Assembly (NCBI GenBank): GCA_910589415.1 | Contig: OU342630.1 | Span: 17,083,867-17,147,866 of the forward strand | Direction of reading: 5' to 3' | Origin: Malachius bipustulatus | Lineage: Eukaryota; Arthropoda; Insecta; Coleoptera; Melyridae | DNA: 64,000 bases | Part shown: piece by piece, positions 47,701 to 59,700 of the stretch | Layout: every line of letters begins with the position of its first letter | Numbering within the stretch: position 1 is the stretch's first letter | The notes under the pieces: model-generated | The model's database searches: none | What the model saw: only the letters and a program-made list of their open reading frames with translations | Told to the model about the DNA's origin: nothing | Made by a program: the position numbers and the translations under genes

Positions 47701-50700
47701 AAATATTTATTTATTTATACTAATGTCAGATAATAATATTAACATTAATTGTTCTATCGCTCAAAAAACACCAAGAATGCGGAATTTTTGATTATTCGTT
47801 GTTTAAATTTGTTTTGTTGAATTGAATTCGTCGCTTTGCCCTTACTTGTATGTATGGTTGCCTAACTTTGGTTGGCAACAAATTTTAGTCTCAAGGGTTC
47901 GTCCATTATATTCTAGGTCTATGAATTACATCAAATTTTGACACATGTTATGCTTCGAATTACATCAAATTTTGACACATCTCATCTAAAGGTTGGTACT
48001 TCTGAACCTTGGTATACAGGGTGTTCTACAAGCTCTATGACAAACTTTGACAGATGGTAGGTTGCTTGATTTTAAACATATTTTTTTTAATAAACATGGG
48101 TCCGATTCGTTTTTGTTTAGAAGTTACAAGCATTTAAAAAATCGTAATTTTTCAAGTTCAAGGCCCTGTAAAAGGAAAACGGTTCAAGAAAGAGAAAAAC
48201 GGCTTACATGTCCCTATTTTAACTTTTTATGGACTATCCTATGGTATAGAAACATTTGTACTTTCTTTGATTTTTTTAAATGTGGAGAAATCTCAGATTT
48301 TTTCAAATTTTTTATCACCATGTATAAACATTTCATCTACATCATTGGATAGTACATGAAAAGTTAAAATAGGGACATGTAAGCCGTTTTTCTCTATCTT
48401 GAACCGTTTTCCTTTTACAGGGCCTTGAACTTGAAAAATTACGATTTTTTAAATGCTTGTAACTTCTAAACAAAAACGAATCGGACCCATGTTTATTAAA
48501 AAAAATATGTTTAAAATCAAGCAACCTACCATCTGTCAAAGTTTGTCATAGAGCTTGTAGAACACCCTGTATACATGGCATTATTAGCGCCGTCCCCAGG
48601 CAGCAAGGAATGTTCACTGAATGTTCCCTAAATGTTCACCGAACATTAAACATTGCTCTAATGTTAAACAGACTTTCCGAATATTCAGGCAACGTTCAGA
48701 TTCTAATGTTCGTTTTCAGACGTTGAATAAACATTCACTGAACATTAGATACTGAACATTCAAAATGCAATGTTTAATTAACATTCATACAATGTTTAAG
48801 ATGAAATGTTTATTGCACGCAATTACATACAGGTACACTGACATCAGGTAAATAACATATACCAAAAAAAATTGGAAAATCACATGCTGAAACGAAAATA
48901 TTTGGCTTAAAAATTGATAAAAACCAGAATTATATTTATTATAATTATTCCAAGTTGCGCGCGCAGCTCTCTTGTCTATTTCATTCCCAGTCCCAGTTCT
49001 CTTGTCTTGTGTTCAATTCAATATGTCCGTTATTCTTGGCATTTCATCTTGTTTTTCTAAACTATGAATATACCTATGTATAGGTATAAAAGTCACAATA
49101 AATTATCAGCAAGCTAAGTATTTTATGCTTGTCTGGTCGGAGAGAGAAGGTGCAGAGAGTGATGCAAACTAATCTAATTCTTCATCCCAAGTATTATAGG
49201 TAGCGTAGGTATTATGATGTAGACAGGAAGAAGAAAAACAACACGGAAGAGCAAATGTGACCTTATAATAATAATAATAATTTATATTGTTCACTGATGG
49301 ATTGATAAATGGAATACACCTACATAGTAAGTATTATTTTTTTCAGCTTTTCAGCTCCATATAATACAATTCTTAGTGATGATCAGTTTGATAAAAAAAA
49401 AACAAACATTCACTCAACATTTAAAACTAATATTCATTGAATGTTTACGAATCTGTCGTTTTTCACATTGGCTGAATGTTCATTTTTGAATGTTCAGTAA
49501 ATATTCATTTATAAATGTTCACTAAAGCTTAAATCTGAACATTCACTGAACATTTAAAACTAACCTTCATTGAATGTTCACGAATCTGTCGTTTCTAACA
49601 TTGGCTGAATGTTCATTTTTAACATTCAGTGAATGTTCGATTGCTGCCTGGGTCTCTACGCTAGTCCCGGGACTTATTGAACGATGAGTTAGATACTTGT
49701 ATTCTTAAATTAATATAATTTTAATTTAATATTTTCGATCAAGCCGTACGTGCTTCTGACGAGAAAAACGTACCAGATCGTTTTCATGTAGAATTTATCA
49801 GGCTAATCAGAAAAAAACACCCACATGGCGGAATGCCAAAAGACATGAAAAAAAATGTAAAAGGACATGTTTGCAGGACGCCTATTGGAGCAAAAGAAAA
49901 ACTTTTCTAACTAAAATATGTGGTTTCATATCCTATTAACACATACCAAAATTAAAATAAATATCTATACTACTTACAGAGAGATATAAAAATAACTCTT
50001 AAAAAAGCAAGAATTCAAGTAGGTAATTAACTTTACCATATAAAATGACCTGAGGAATCACATCCTGAAATATTAGCATGTTATTAAGAGACATTATTTA
50101 TAGATCAGTTTCAATGGCAATAAAGTGAACAACATTCTGTGTGGTGAAGCGAAGAGGGATTTTCTGTATCTGCGTGTGTGCACGTATTATTTCTATCGCT
50201 TATTTGCACACTGTTCCATCCCATCCCTCTCCACCATTTTGTATCAGTTATCTTGGAACTCTTGAGAGAGAAAGAACAGACATTCAATTATTTTCTGCAT
50301 TTCTAAAGCATTCAACGGAAAGCGTCCTCCGCCTTGACGTTTGTATCGAAAATTTAAGACACGGCAAAAAGAAAAATAATCAGTTTCTTCATGTACACTG
50401 AGAAAAATATTTAGTATCCAATTAACTAACTGTAGCTGTACATAAGGGCAGGTTGTCATTACATGGCAAAAAAGTTTACCAAACTCGTCGAGCAATTATT
50501 GTTACAACGTCTACCAATTGTATTAACTACGGCAACAAAATAGTTGAAACAGATATGTAGTTAAGTTTAACACTACGTGCAGTAGAATATATCGGTCCGT
50601 AGTTGTTAATTTTTTAACTAGAACCTCAATGTTCTATTTACTACTACAGAAATGTTGATCATAATACCAAAATAAGTAGAAACACCAAGTTCCGAAAAGT

Positions 50701-53700
50701 TTAAAAACAAACGTTACCAATCGTTTATCCAATCACGTATCCGTATTACTATCATGTGATCAGTTCGACGCAGAAAATTGGATGTGTCGATTTGTGCGTT
50801 TGCGCGTCATGGTAAACGGGAGAGAAACGAAACGAAAGGAAAAGAATCAAACAAAACGGTTGACGGGTGTCGGTCAACGCAACTTATTTCTTATTCTTTT
50901 ACATTCTTGTTGCTTGTTGGTATACTGTTCTGTGACCTGTGACCAAAAATTGAAAAATGGAGAAAAACCTGACCGACTGGGGACTACATGAGCTGATCCC
51001 TGTATTTGACGGTAAGTACCTACCTAAACGACAAACGTCATAATTTTCATGTATAATTTATACGCAGGCAGGTACATAATGTGCTGGGTATAACAAACCG
51101 TTGTTGCTTATAACGCAGCATGCAGCCAAACTGCCATGTTTCTTCGGTTCTTCCTTTTCCTAGTAGTACCTATGTGATAGATCGACAAATTTCGATCATC
51201 AGTTGAAAATAATTTCTTTCATTTTCTTGATAATATTGAAATGAAAAGAATGAATAAATTGAAGGATATAGTAATTTGAGTTAAAGCGAGCGTCTGGCTG
51301 AAATAAAGGCGGCAGTCAGACGTGAAAATATGCATTAAGTATATGGGAATAATAATTAATAATACGAGCTCACACGGTTGATAGGAAGTTGAGTCGTCAT
51401 TATTTTAACAAAACGTGGTATCAGGTTAACATTGCAACAATGTTGCTCTTTATTCACCGCCGCCACGAGTGAGAAAATAGAACAAGAGTCATTAAATAAT
51501 AGCGGGGATCAGGAGGTTTAATATAAAAAAAAATCATGAACGTGAGGTGCAAGTAGAGGGCACGCGGAAAGAAATTAAGAGAGGGAAGCGAGGTATTAAA
51601 TAGAGGAAAAAAGGGAGTAAGCGTCAGTTCCAGTTTCTGAGAGTTCCTGAGTTACTCACTTTTTAGTCGGTCGGTCACTTTTTACTGTTACTCACTAACT
51701 GACTTACTCGCTCGGCGTCAGTTTTTTCGGAGTTTGGTGGCCAGTCTCGGTGTCAGTGTTAGTTCCGTTGAGGAGTTTTGTGGGGTAGTTTCCGGTAGTT
51801 CCTGAGTTCAGTTTTAGTTTAGTTACTTCGACTTACTTTTAGTCGGTCGGCCACTTTTTACTGTTACTCACTAACTGACTTACTCGCTCGGCGTCAGTTT
51901 TTCGGAGTTTGGTGGCCAGTCTCGGTGTCAGGGTTAGTTCCGTTGAGGAGTTTTGTGGGGTAGTTTCCGGTAGTTCCTGAGTTCAGTACGAGTTCAGTTC
52001 AGTTCAGTTCAGTACGAAGTACGAAGTACGAGTACGAGTTCGAGTACCAGTCCCGTTCTGGAGTCGTGGTTTTTCCGTAGTTAATTCGAGTTCTTAAGCG
52101 TCATTTTTCGATGTAGTATCCCTTGGAGTTAGTTTTAGTTGAGTTTTAGTTTTGGGACCAAGTTTTAGAGTTTAGAGTATTGAATAAATGTAGGTATCGA
52201 GGGCGGGTGATGAAGGGTTAGAGTCCCCATGATATAATAATTGGTGAAGGGTTAGAGTCCCCGTACATAATTGGTGGAGAGTTAGAGTCCCTTGGGATAT
52301 AGTTGAATTTTGAAAATTGAGTCAAGTTAGGTAGTCGGATCTTTGTTCCGAGAAAATAATTAATTGGGTAGTAGAACTCGAATTAGAAGTCGTACGTGAG
52401 CGCGCGAAAATGTGTTGAACTGTAGTGAGTGTCATTTAAAGGATTACTTGAAGAAATCACACCTCCAACTTTCCAATGTAAGTGTTAAGATGTAAGAGTA
52501 GAAGGCAGAATACTAACTGACACAGTCGTAGTGTCTTGGCCACTGGAAGTACTCAAATTTGGGAATTTATAAAGTAATAGATATTGAGAGCGTCAGAATG
52601 TAAAAATCATAAACAAACTTTTAATTGAGTAGAAATATGGAAATAATAAAAATAAGTCCCAAACTTGAGTGCTGCTTAAGAGGAAAATTTAGTTACAGAA
52701 TGTATCATTACTTTATTTGAATTAATTTTCCTGGTTTGGTAACAGTCAATTTATATAACCATTTGAAGTAGATAAGAGACGAGAGAGAGTGATGACTAGC
52801 GATTAACTATCTGGATCATCCGTCTATCCTCCTTTTCGAAAATTTAAAATTAATAATTTAATAATGCAGAGTTAATTATTTTGTATTTTGCAAGTGCCTA
52901 AAAATCAAGATAGTAGTAAGGGTAATTCAAACTTTTTTGTAGGTAATTCATGTATCAAAATGTTTTATTTTATCAATAATAAATTTGTTAAAGTTTACTT
53001 CTCCTCTTTCATTCAAGAAAAATCACACTAGAACCCAACCAGTGTTAAAAATAAATTAGTTTTGTGAGACTCAAGATTTTGAAAATAGAAAATGAAAATA
53101 TTTAAAGAGAGCCAGTGGAATTTTATAGAGTCAATCAATGAATTAAAATAAGCAAAATAAAGTGAGTCCAGAAAAGGAAAAATAAGTACTAAAATTACTG
53201 AGCTGGCAATGCCCTATACTGAATGAGAATCAATTTAACTAATAGTACAATATAAGTAAGTATCCAACCAGACGAAAAGAATTTGGAATAATCAAAAGGT
53301 GGCAGATTTTCTGAAATTTCACGAAACAAAAGGTAAGTGCAGATTTTTGAGTTTTTCTTGGATCGTTTTCGCTAGAGCCGCTGTGCATTAAATTGTACAG
53401 TGTGGCCCCTACCTATTCATTTCTTTCGAAGCCTTTAACTGACAAACCGCTCGGCCAGCCAAAGGACTATTGTGACAGGGAAGAATGGAGAGAGTAGTAG
53501 GTAGATAAATAAATAAAGAAATTTGTTTGTTTGTTTACGTACGTACGTGCGTGCGCGGCGATTATCGACAGAAATCACGATCGCCCGCGCGCGGAAAAAC
53601 TCTCCCCTTTCTCTCCCCGCCGGTTACACCTAGTTCCCAATTCAAAGCAGGAAAACGCAATTTTGTGTGGGTGTTGGGTGGTCAATGGTGCATGCGTGTA

Positions 53701-56700
53701 AATCCAAAAATGCGACCTCATTCTTCTTGTGGGAAAGCTGCCATTTTGGTTTTAGGAGATTAATTGTTTTTTTTTTTTTTTAAGATTGATAATACAAAAA
53801 ATCTGGTAAAACACACAGGAAAAAATGTACGCCAACAGCACCCTCTTCATTATGTGTCTACAAGACTTTAAGAATGATCGTATAGTTGGACCTCCTCTGA
53901 AACTGGTATCAACTGAATATCAATTTTCAGCTTGATCGCAAATTTGATTAACCTGTTAGCTGAATGAATAGGATTCTATTGAGTGGACAGGATAAGATAT
54001 TAGAACATATGTGCATGGTCGCAAAAATGAAGATGATAGCGATGAATTAGCGATGTTTTCCAGCAGCCTGATGTCAATTTTTAATTACGTATAATAATAT
54101 GCCATTTTATCATTTTAGTTATTTTACCTGTACTATAATACCTATCTTACTTATGGGATTTATTAAATTATGATAATAAAAGTTTATATTTAAAATTTTT
54201 GTTAGTCATTGCTATTACTACAATATAGTGAGATATACTACTACAAGTGTGTCTATTTTACCCTGGAGTAGAAGTAAAAAGAACATTAATGAGATAGTTC
54301 ATGAAACTAAAATTCTAGTAGTCTTTGCGTTTACAATGTAGTAAGATTATACTACTACAAGTGTGTCTCTTTCACCTTGGAGTAGTGCTGAACATAATCA
54401 CATGCTGTAGTGGTTGATTTAACTTTTACCTGTAGTGGTAAAATTAACTTTTAAATGAAAAGTAACAAATACGTCGCGTAGTGTATCCCATAACTATGTT
54501 ACATTTACTATTTTGTAGTGGTATATACAGGGTGTACCAGCTCGATTTAGACAACGGTAAGGGCCGTGTAGGTCTCGTCAAGACGAAACGTTTTTTTATT
54601 TGAAGTTTTTGGATTTGGACCTTCGTTGCGGAAATATGGCCGACTTCTGGTTTTTGGTTTTTTGGCTCCAGTTTCGGCATTTTTAGGTTCTCGCCCAAAC
54701 TGAAACTAGTTTTGGAAACTCCTTAGCTTCAGTTACAACTTTCATATTGAAGTCAAGGTTCTATCTCTGTTGGATTCGAAATGGCGACATGCCCAAGACT
54801 TTAAATTTTAAGTCTTTGAATCAATTCAAACCTTGACTCGAACCTTGACTTCAATATGAAAGTTGTAACTGAAGCTAAGGAGTTTCCAAAACTAGTTTCA
54901 GTTTGGGCGAGAACCTAAAAATGCCGAAACTGGAGCCAAAAAACCAAAAACCGGAAGTCGGCCATATTTCCGCAACGAAGGTCCAAATCCAAAAACTTCA
55001 AATAAAAAAACGTTTCGTCTTGACGAGACCTACACGGCCCTTACCGTTGTCTAAATCGAGCTGGTACACCCTGTATAAACACATGTATAAGTTGGTGTCT
55101 ATTTCACTGCTACAACAAGTAAAACCAACTCTTTATCAAGTATGATATACGATTTTTTTTTCTCAGTGTAATTGCGTCCAGTACTGTCGCAGTCTTGGTC
55201 TTTTGCTTGAAATAAATACATACCAATAATGACAAATTTTGCCGGCTCTGATAAATACATATAAGGATTAGCAGGTGGTTGTGCTAGCCAATTTCTCCTC
55301 GCAATCATCGGAAACACGTCATTTCCTGCATAGATATATAATAATTAGCGATATTGCTCTAGAAAATAAATGTTGACTATATTCTTATTACCATTATTTT
55401 GGTTTTCTATGTTTATCACATTCAGTATATTCGACGATTGATTAATATATACTGGACCATTGATATAAGTGACATCTCCAATGTGAACTTTCTTGGATTT
55501 ATAAATTTGGATTTTATTAAAGTTGCTTCTTTCCCTATTAAAGACGGCCTGGAGGTCAATCGGTCCATTCTGAAACGGAAAATTGAACACAGTTAGCAGT
55601 TTATACTTATAATAATAATTAATATCTCTATTATTCACAGACAAAAAATTTTCCTGTACGATCATGTTAAATACTAAAACATCATCGATAGGGAAATTGT
55701 TAGGCCCTAATTCAGTGAGTTAAAATAAATATCTACTTAATTGTTGGTATTGTTACTAACAATCCCATTGAAACAGTTTACAATAGAAACTATCCATTGC
55801 AAATCACCTTATAGAGTCTCAGTACTCGCATGGTATTATTTTTGTAATTTATACACCGTGTTAATTGCATAAAAAAAATTCCCTATGTTGCACATAGGGA
55901 ATACGTGTAAAGCACTTTTCAACAATACTTTGAAAATAAATTACATCCCTTCAAATTTACAGTTCCCTTGAAAACTATCAAGTTTCCTGGGATACTATGC
56001 AGTTTCCTAAGAAACTATCAGTTTTTATACCAGAGTGGGCTTGATCGTTGTTAATATTCACTGCAGTGTTTTCGCTATGTTACCCTTTCCTATGCAATAC
56101 TGTATGTATTCCACATCATGCTACTACTGAACAATACACAATTATTTTGGAAAGCCTTAGAATAATAATTGATCTTGAAGCTAATGATCGGCTGGTTTTG
56201 GCAAGCTACGCTTTTTCGCTAGTCTATCTGATTAAAGTAAAATTAATTTTGTAAGCAAAAAATCAACATTGGATAGTGTCGAGTTCTCAGGTTTGCTCCG
56301 TAGATGCTGTAGAGGATTCAACTGTGAATGAGGATCCTCATCATTCGACACCATATCACTACGAGTAGTCTTTTCAAAGTCTTTAGAGATAGGTGCATGC
56401 TCCTGTGAGCATGAATTGTCAAAAACCCCTACTACATAATATGTATAATTTTCGAAGGGTATTCCTTCCCTTTGTTATGAAACTGTTTTAGTTGGCTGTT
56501 GGGATTCCTGGGCTTTGGGACACCGAAAATCTCTACCCTGGTTTTCATCGCAAATGTGGAAAAACCTTAATTTCTCTGACGGCAATATAAAGGCTACCGG
56601 AAATGATTGTTACATGATGCAGTTTAGAAAACTACGAGTACGTAATAGGATAAAAACTGATATGCGTTATAGCATTCGAAGTATGGACAAACAAATCAGT

Positions 56701-59700
56701 TACGAAATATTCTAGCAAAACTGGAATGGAAAGTAAAGACAAAACTTTAGTGCAAATAAAAAATCACAACTAAAGTGCAATAAAACTGAGTGATCAAGAT
56801 GACAATCGGTGCCAAAAGCTTTCGATTTATTTCATTTTTTATTTCATTACAAATAACCCAAAATTCCAAAAAAACAACTCAGTTAATATCATATCGAATG
56901 GTTCAATAAAATGATTCAGACTAAAATCTGAATATTTCCAAATCAATGGTTCTTCTATTTCATAGAACGGAAGTCACATAGCCAATAAAATCTTGGGAAT
57001 GCTTTAGTCGGGCTCTGTAAAGGACTTTTGTGTAAGTTTCTATCTTCAGTTAACTTTCGCATCACACGCATTGACCTGATTATCATGAGATGCAACTATT
57101 TCTGATTCGCAAAAGGAATATGGTTCATTTCTTTTGTCCGATTTCCGACTTGAATAATATGCATCCATACTTTGGGCACCACTTATAAAGCTTATGGGAG
57201 GGGGGGGGTCCGTAAAGCTTATTGGTGAACAGCGCTGATGACGGATACCAAGATCGTGGAGTTGATCCTGTCTCGGCTCGCTTTATGTTTCAGATTCATT
57301 TTCGAATGGTTATGAAAAATATAAAATGCGTTTGATGTGGGTGGTGGTGGTGGCTAGTGGGACTGTCGCTTGCGATTCATAAGCCCTTCCCTTCAAACCT
57401 TTGCCCTCTTTTTGATAAAACTTACTGTTGTGTACTGAGCTTTGAATTAACTTAAGTTCCTACGAACTCACTCCTGTCAGAGACACGACGCGTCTCCCAC
57501 CCCTCGAATAGCAGGCTGCATCGTTACGTCATTCCATACATATTATTGTTGTTATTATGACTACTTAGTTACCTACCGTATCTATCTTCTCGAATTTATG
57601 TCACTCAGTACGATTAATTGAATTTAATGTTTTGTATTAAAATTACCTAATAAAACGTAATTATGAAGTTGTGATCTATTGAGATAATCAAGAATTAATT
57701 TTACCCACAAATAAGTACATAATAAAGGGTGTCAGAAGTGGGATGTCAAGAAAGAAACTTCCTGAGTCGAATTCATAAAAGTTGGACAATTTAGATTCTC
57801 ACTGAACTGTTTCAAACGCAAAATCTGGCTCGTAAAGAAACGTGTTATGTCTACTCAGCAAGTGTCTGCCGAGCTTCTACAAGCTATCTCCAGTTTGCTA
57901 GCACAAGCTATACAGACTTCCGTAAATGAGACGGCCGGTCAATCAGAGCATGCCGCCATGCTGGGTGCTACCGGAACGCAATTACGTGCACCGCCATTTG
58001 CAATTAGCGAGTACCGCTCCTCTGATGCAAGGAGTATTGCAGGTTAGGTTATTCAAACGTTTTTCCTGGGCTCTCGAACTAATAAGCAGAGTACCTGAAG
58101 TGCAGCATGCCAATTATGCTCGTGTGTACCGAGTGGTCCATCACTTATGTTCACCCCCAAAATAGAGGTTAATTTTAAAGATAAAAAATTGAAACTTTGA
58201 GGATTTGTGTAATTAATATATGACCACATAATGGCATAATCAGATTATTTATTTTTTTTTTAGTTGAGCCATCAGCGATAAAAGCCTGTAATTTGGTGTT
58301 AATGTGACCAAAATAAATTCGATTTTTCTTTAATACACCGATAGAAATCGATTAATAAACTCAAAATCGATGAAAATAAATATCAAAAACCTAATTACAA
58401 GCCTTTAATTAAATAAAATACTTAAAATATGGAAATGACAGGTAAAATGATTGATATATGGTAGAGTAATAAACTGACAAATCTAATGAGGGTAGGTACC
58501 TACCATAAATAATCTTCAAAGCAGTCAGAAGAATGTGCCATTGAACTCGAATGGGGCTTCTTTTATGAATGTTTTCTTAGGATGTGTTTACTTAACATTT
58601 GTGCTATACCAGCCCTTCAAAATCCTGATAGTTTTATTGCTTCCATAAATCAATCATTCTAGCTGCCATTTTCATATTTTAAGTATTTTATTTAATTAAA
58701 GGCTTGTAATTAGTTTTTTGATATTTCTTTTAAGCGATTTTGATTTTCTTAATTGATTTCTATCGATGTATTAAAGAAAAATCGAATTTATTTTGGTCAC
58801 ATTAACACCAAATTAAAGTTTTATATCGCTGATGGCTCAACTAAAAAAAAAATAATTAATCTGATTATGTCATTATATGGTCCTATATTAATTACACAAA
58901 TCCTTAAAGTTACAATAATTTTTTATCTTTAAAATTAACCTCTATTTCGGGGGTGGATATAAGTGATGGACCACCCGGTACATGTGTTCAGAATTAAATG
59001 ACGCTTTGAAATTCCTTATCAGTCCTAGAGATCCTGCTGGGTTAACCTATGAAGAGATTCGCACAACTCTAATCGATAATTATGATTCTACGCGAAACAA
59101 ATACGCCGAAAGCATCAAGTTTCGTAGAATATTGCAACATTCAGGTGAAACTGTTTCAAAATTTGCTTTAAGACTGAAACAGGCTGCTACTTATTGCGAA
59201 TATGAGAATTTTTTAGACCGCATGCTAATCGAGCAATTGTTATCAGGGTTGGAATCGCAAGAGATGTGCGACGAAATCATTTCTAAGAAACCGTCAAGTT
59301 TTAAATAAGCGTATGATATTGCACATGCTCTTGGAGCGACGCATAATACAGCAATGGAGTGGATGGTGTAGTTCACGAGGCCATTACTGACTGGATAGAC
59401 TCCACAAGTAGAAACGGACCAATCACCAGTTCCCTTGGAAACACGAGTAGAAAAGGATGCTTGCAGGGGGGAGTGCTATCACCTCAACTCTCTGCTGTCG
59501 TGGAGCCTGGTTGTCGACAGCCTACTCTGGGAACTGGGAAGAAAAGGAATTCACGCACTAGTATTCAGAAAAATGGTGCCAAGCAGCGAAGGGCTGTCAG
59601 TTAATCATGACAAGACTAATAATTGTCTTCACGAAAAAAAGAAATCTTCAAGACCTGAAGAGACTTGGAGGACAAGAAATCTCACTGAGTACGGAGATTA

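Larger units (their letters stand above)
45870..49689 (-). mobile_element. Mariner (DD34D) transposon carrying three nested insertions
   Basis: Terminal repeats begin ACTCATCGTTCAATAAGTCC at both ends and are flanked by TA (45868-45869, 49690-49691). The span is 3,820 bp. Subtracting the insertions at 47033-47923, 48017-48569 and 48595-49652 with one copy of each target duplication leaves about 1,306 bp, the standard mariner length. A 34-bp direct repeat (ttatgcttcgaattacatca...) is present in its 5' untranslated part around 47935-47985. Confidence 0.93.
50396..55168. mobile_element. Possible 4.8-kb element with CACTGAGAAAAA ends
   Basis: CACTGAGAAAAA at 50396 is mirrored by TTTTTTCTCAGTG ending at 55168, with TA at each outer side. 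The ends are 55 bp from PGRP exon 3 on one side. The interior lacks a transposase. It contains the duplicated block at 51660-51986, three 33-bp 'agggttagagtccc' repeats at 52208-52292, a roughly 110-bp tandem pair at 54225-54400, and the foldback at 54528. Whether the two ends belong to one element is uncertain. Confidence 0.45.
57729..59352 (+). mobile_element. Gypsy-type 5' fragment: primer site and gag, split by a MITE
   Basis: A Leu-type primer site (GGTGTCAGAAGTGGGAT, first base changed) at 57729 is followed by a leader and gag from 57847. The element breaks off at about 59352, where LINE sequence begins. Confidence 0.75.

Noticed and set aside
48047..48539. Two overlapping open frames on opposite strands encoding almost the same peptide
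   Set aside because: A direct result of the foldback arms of element Z. The same applies to 54444-54698 and 54903-55145.
35715..55223. Alternative PGRP-domain exons in intron 3, as in PGRP-LC
   Set aside because: I looked for further HTAT, EGRGW and GH...SPG motifs on the minus strand and found none besides exons 3 and 4.
57181..57220. Run of G followed by GTCC as a possible structural signal
   Set aside because: Simple low-complexity stretch with nothing around to support a function.
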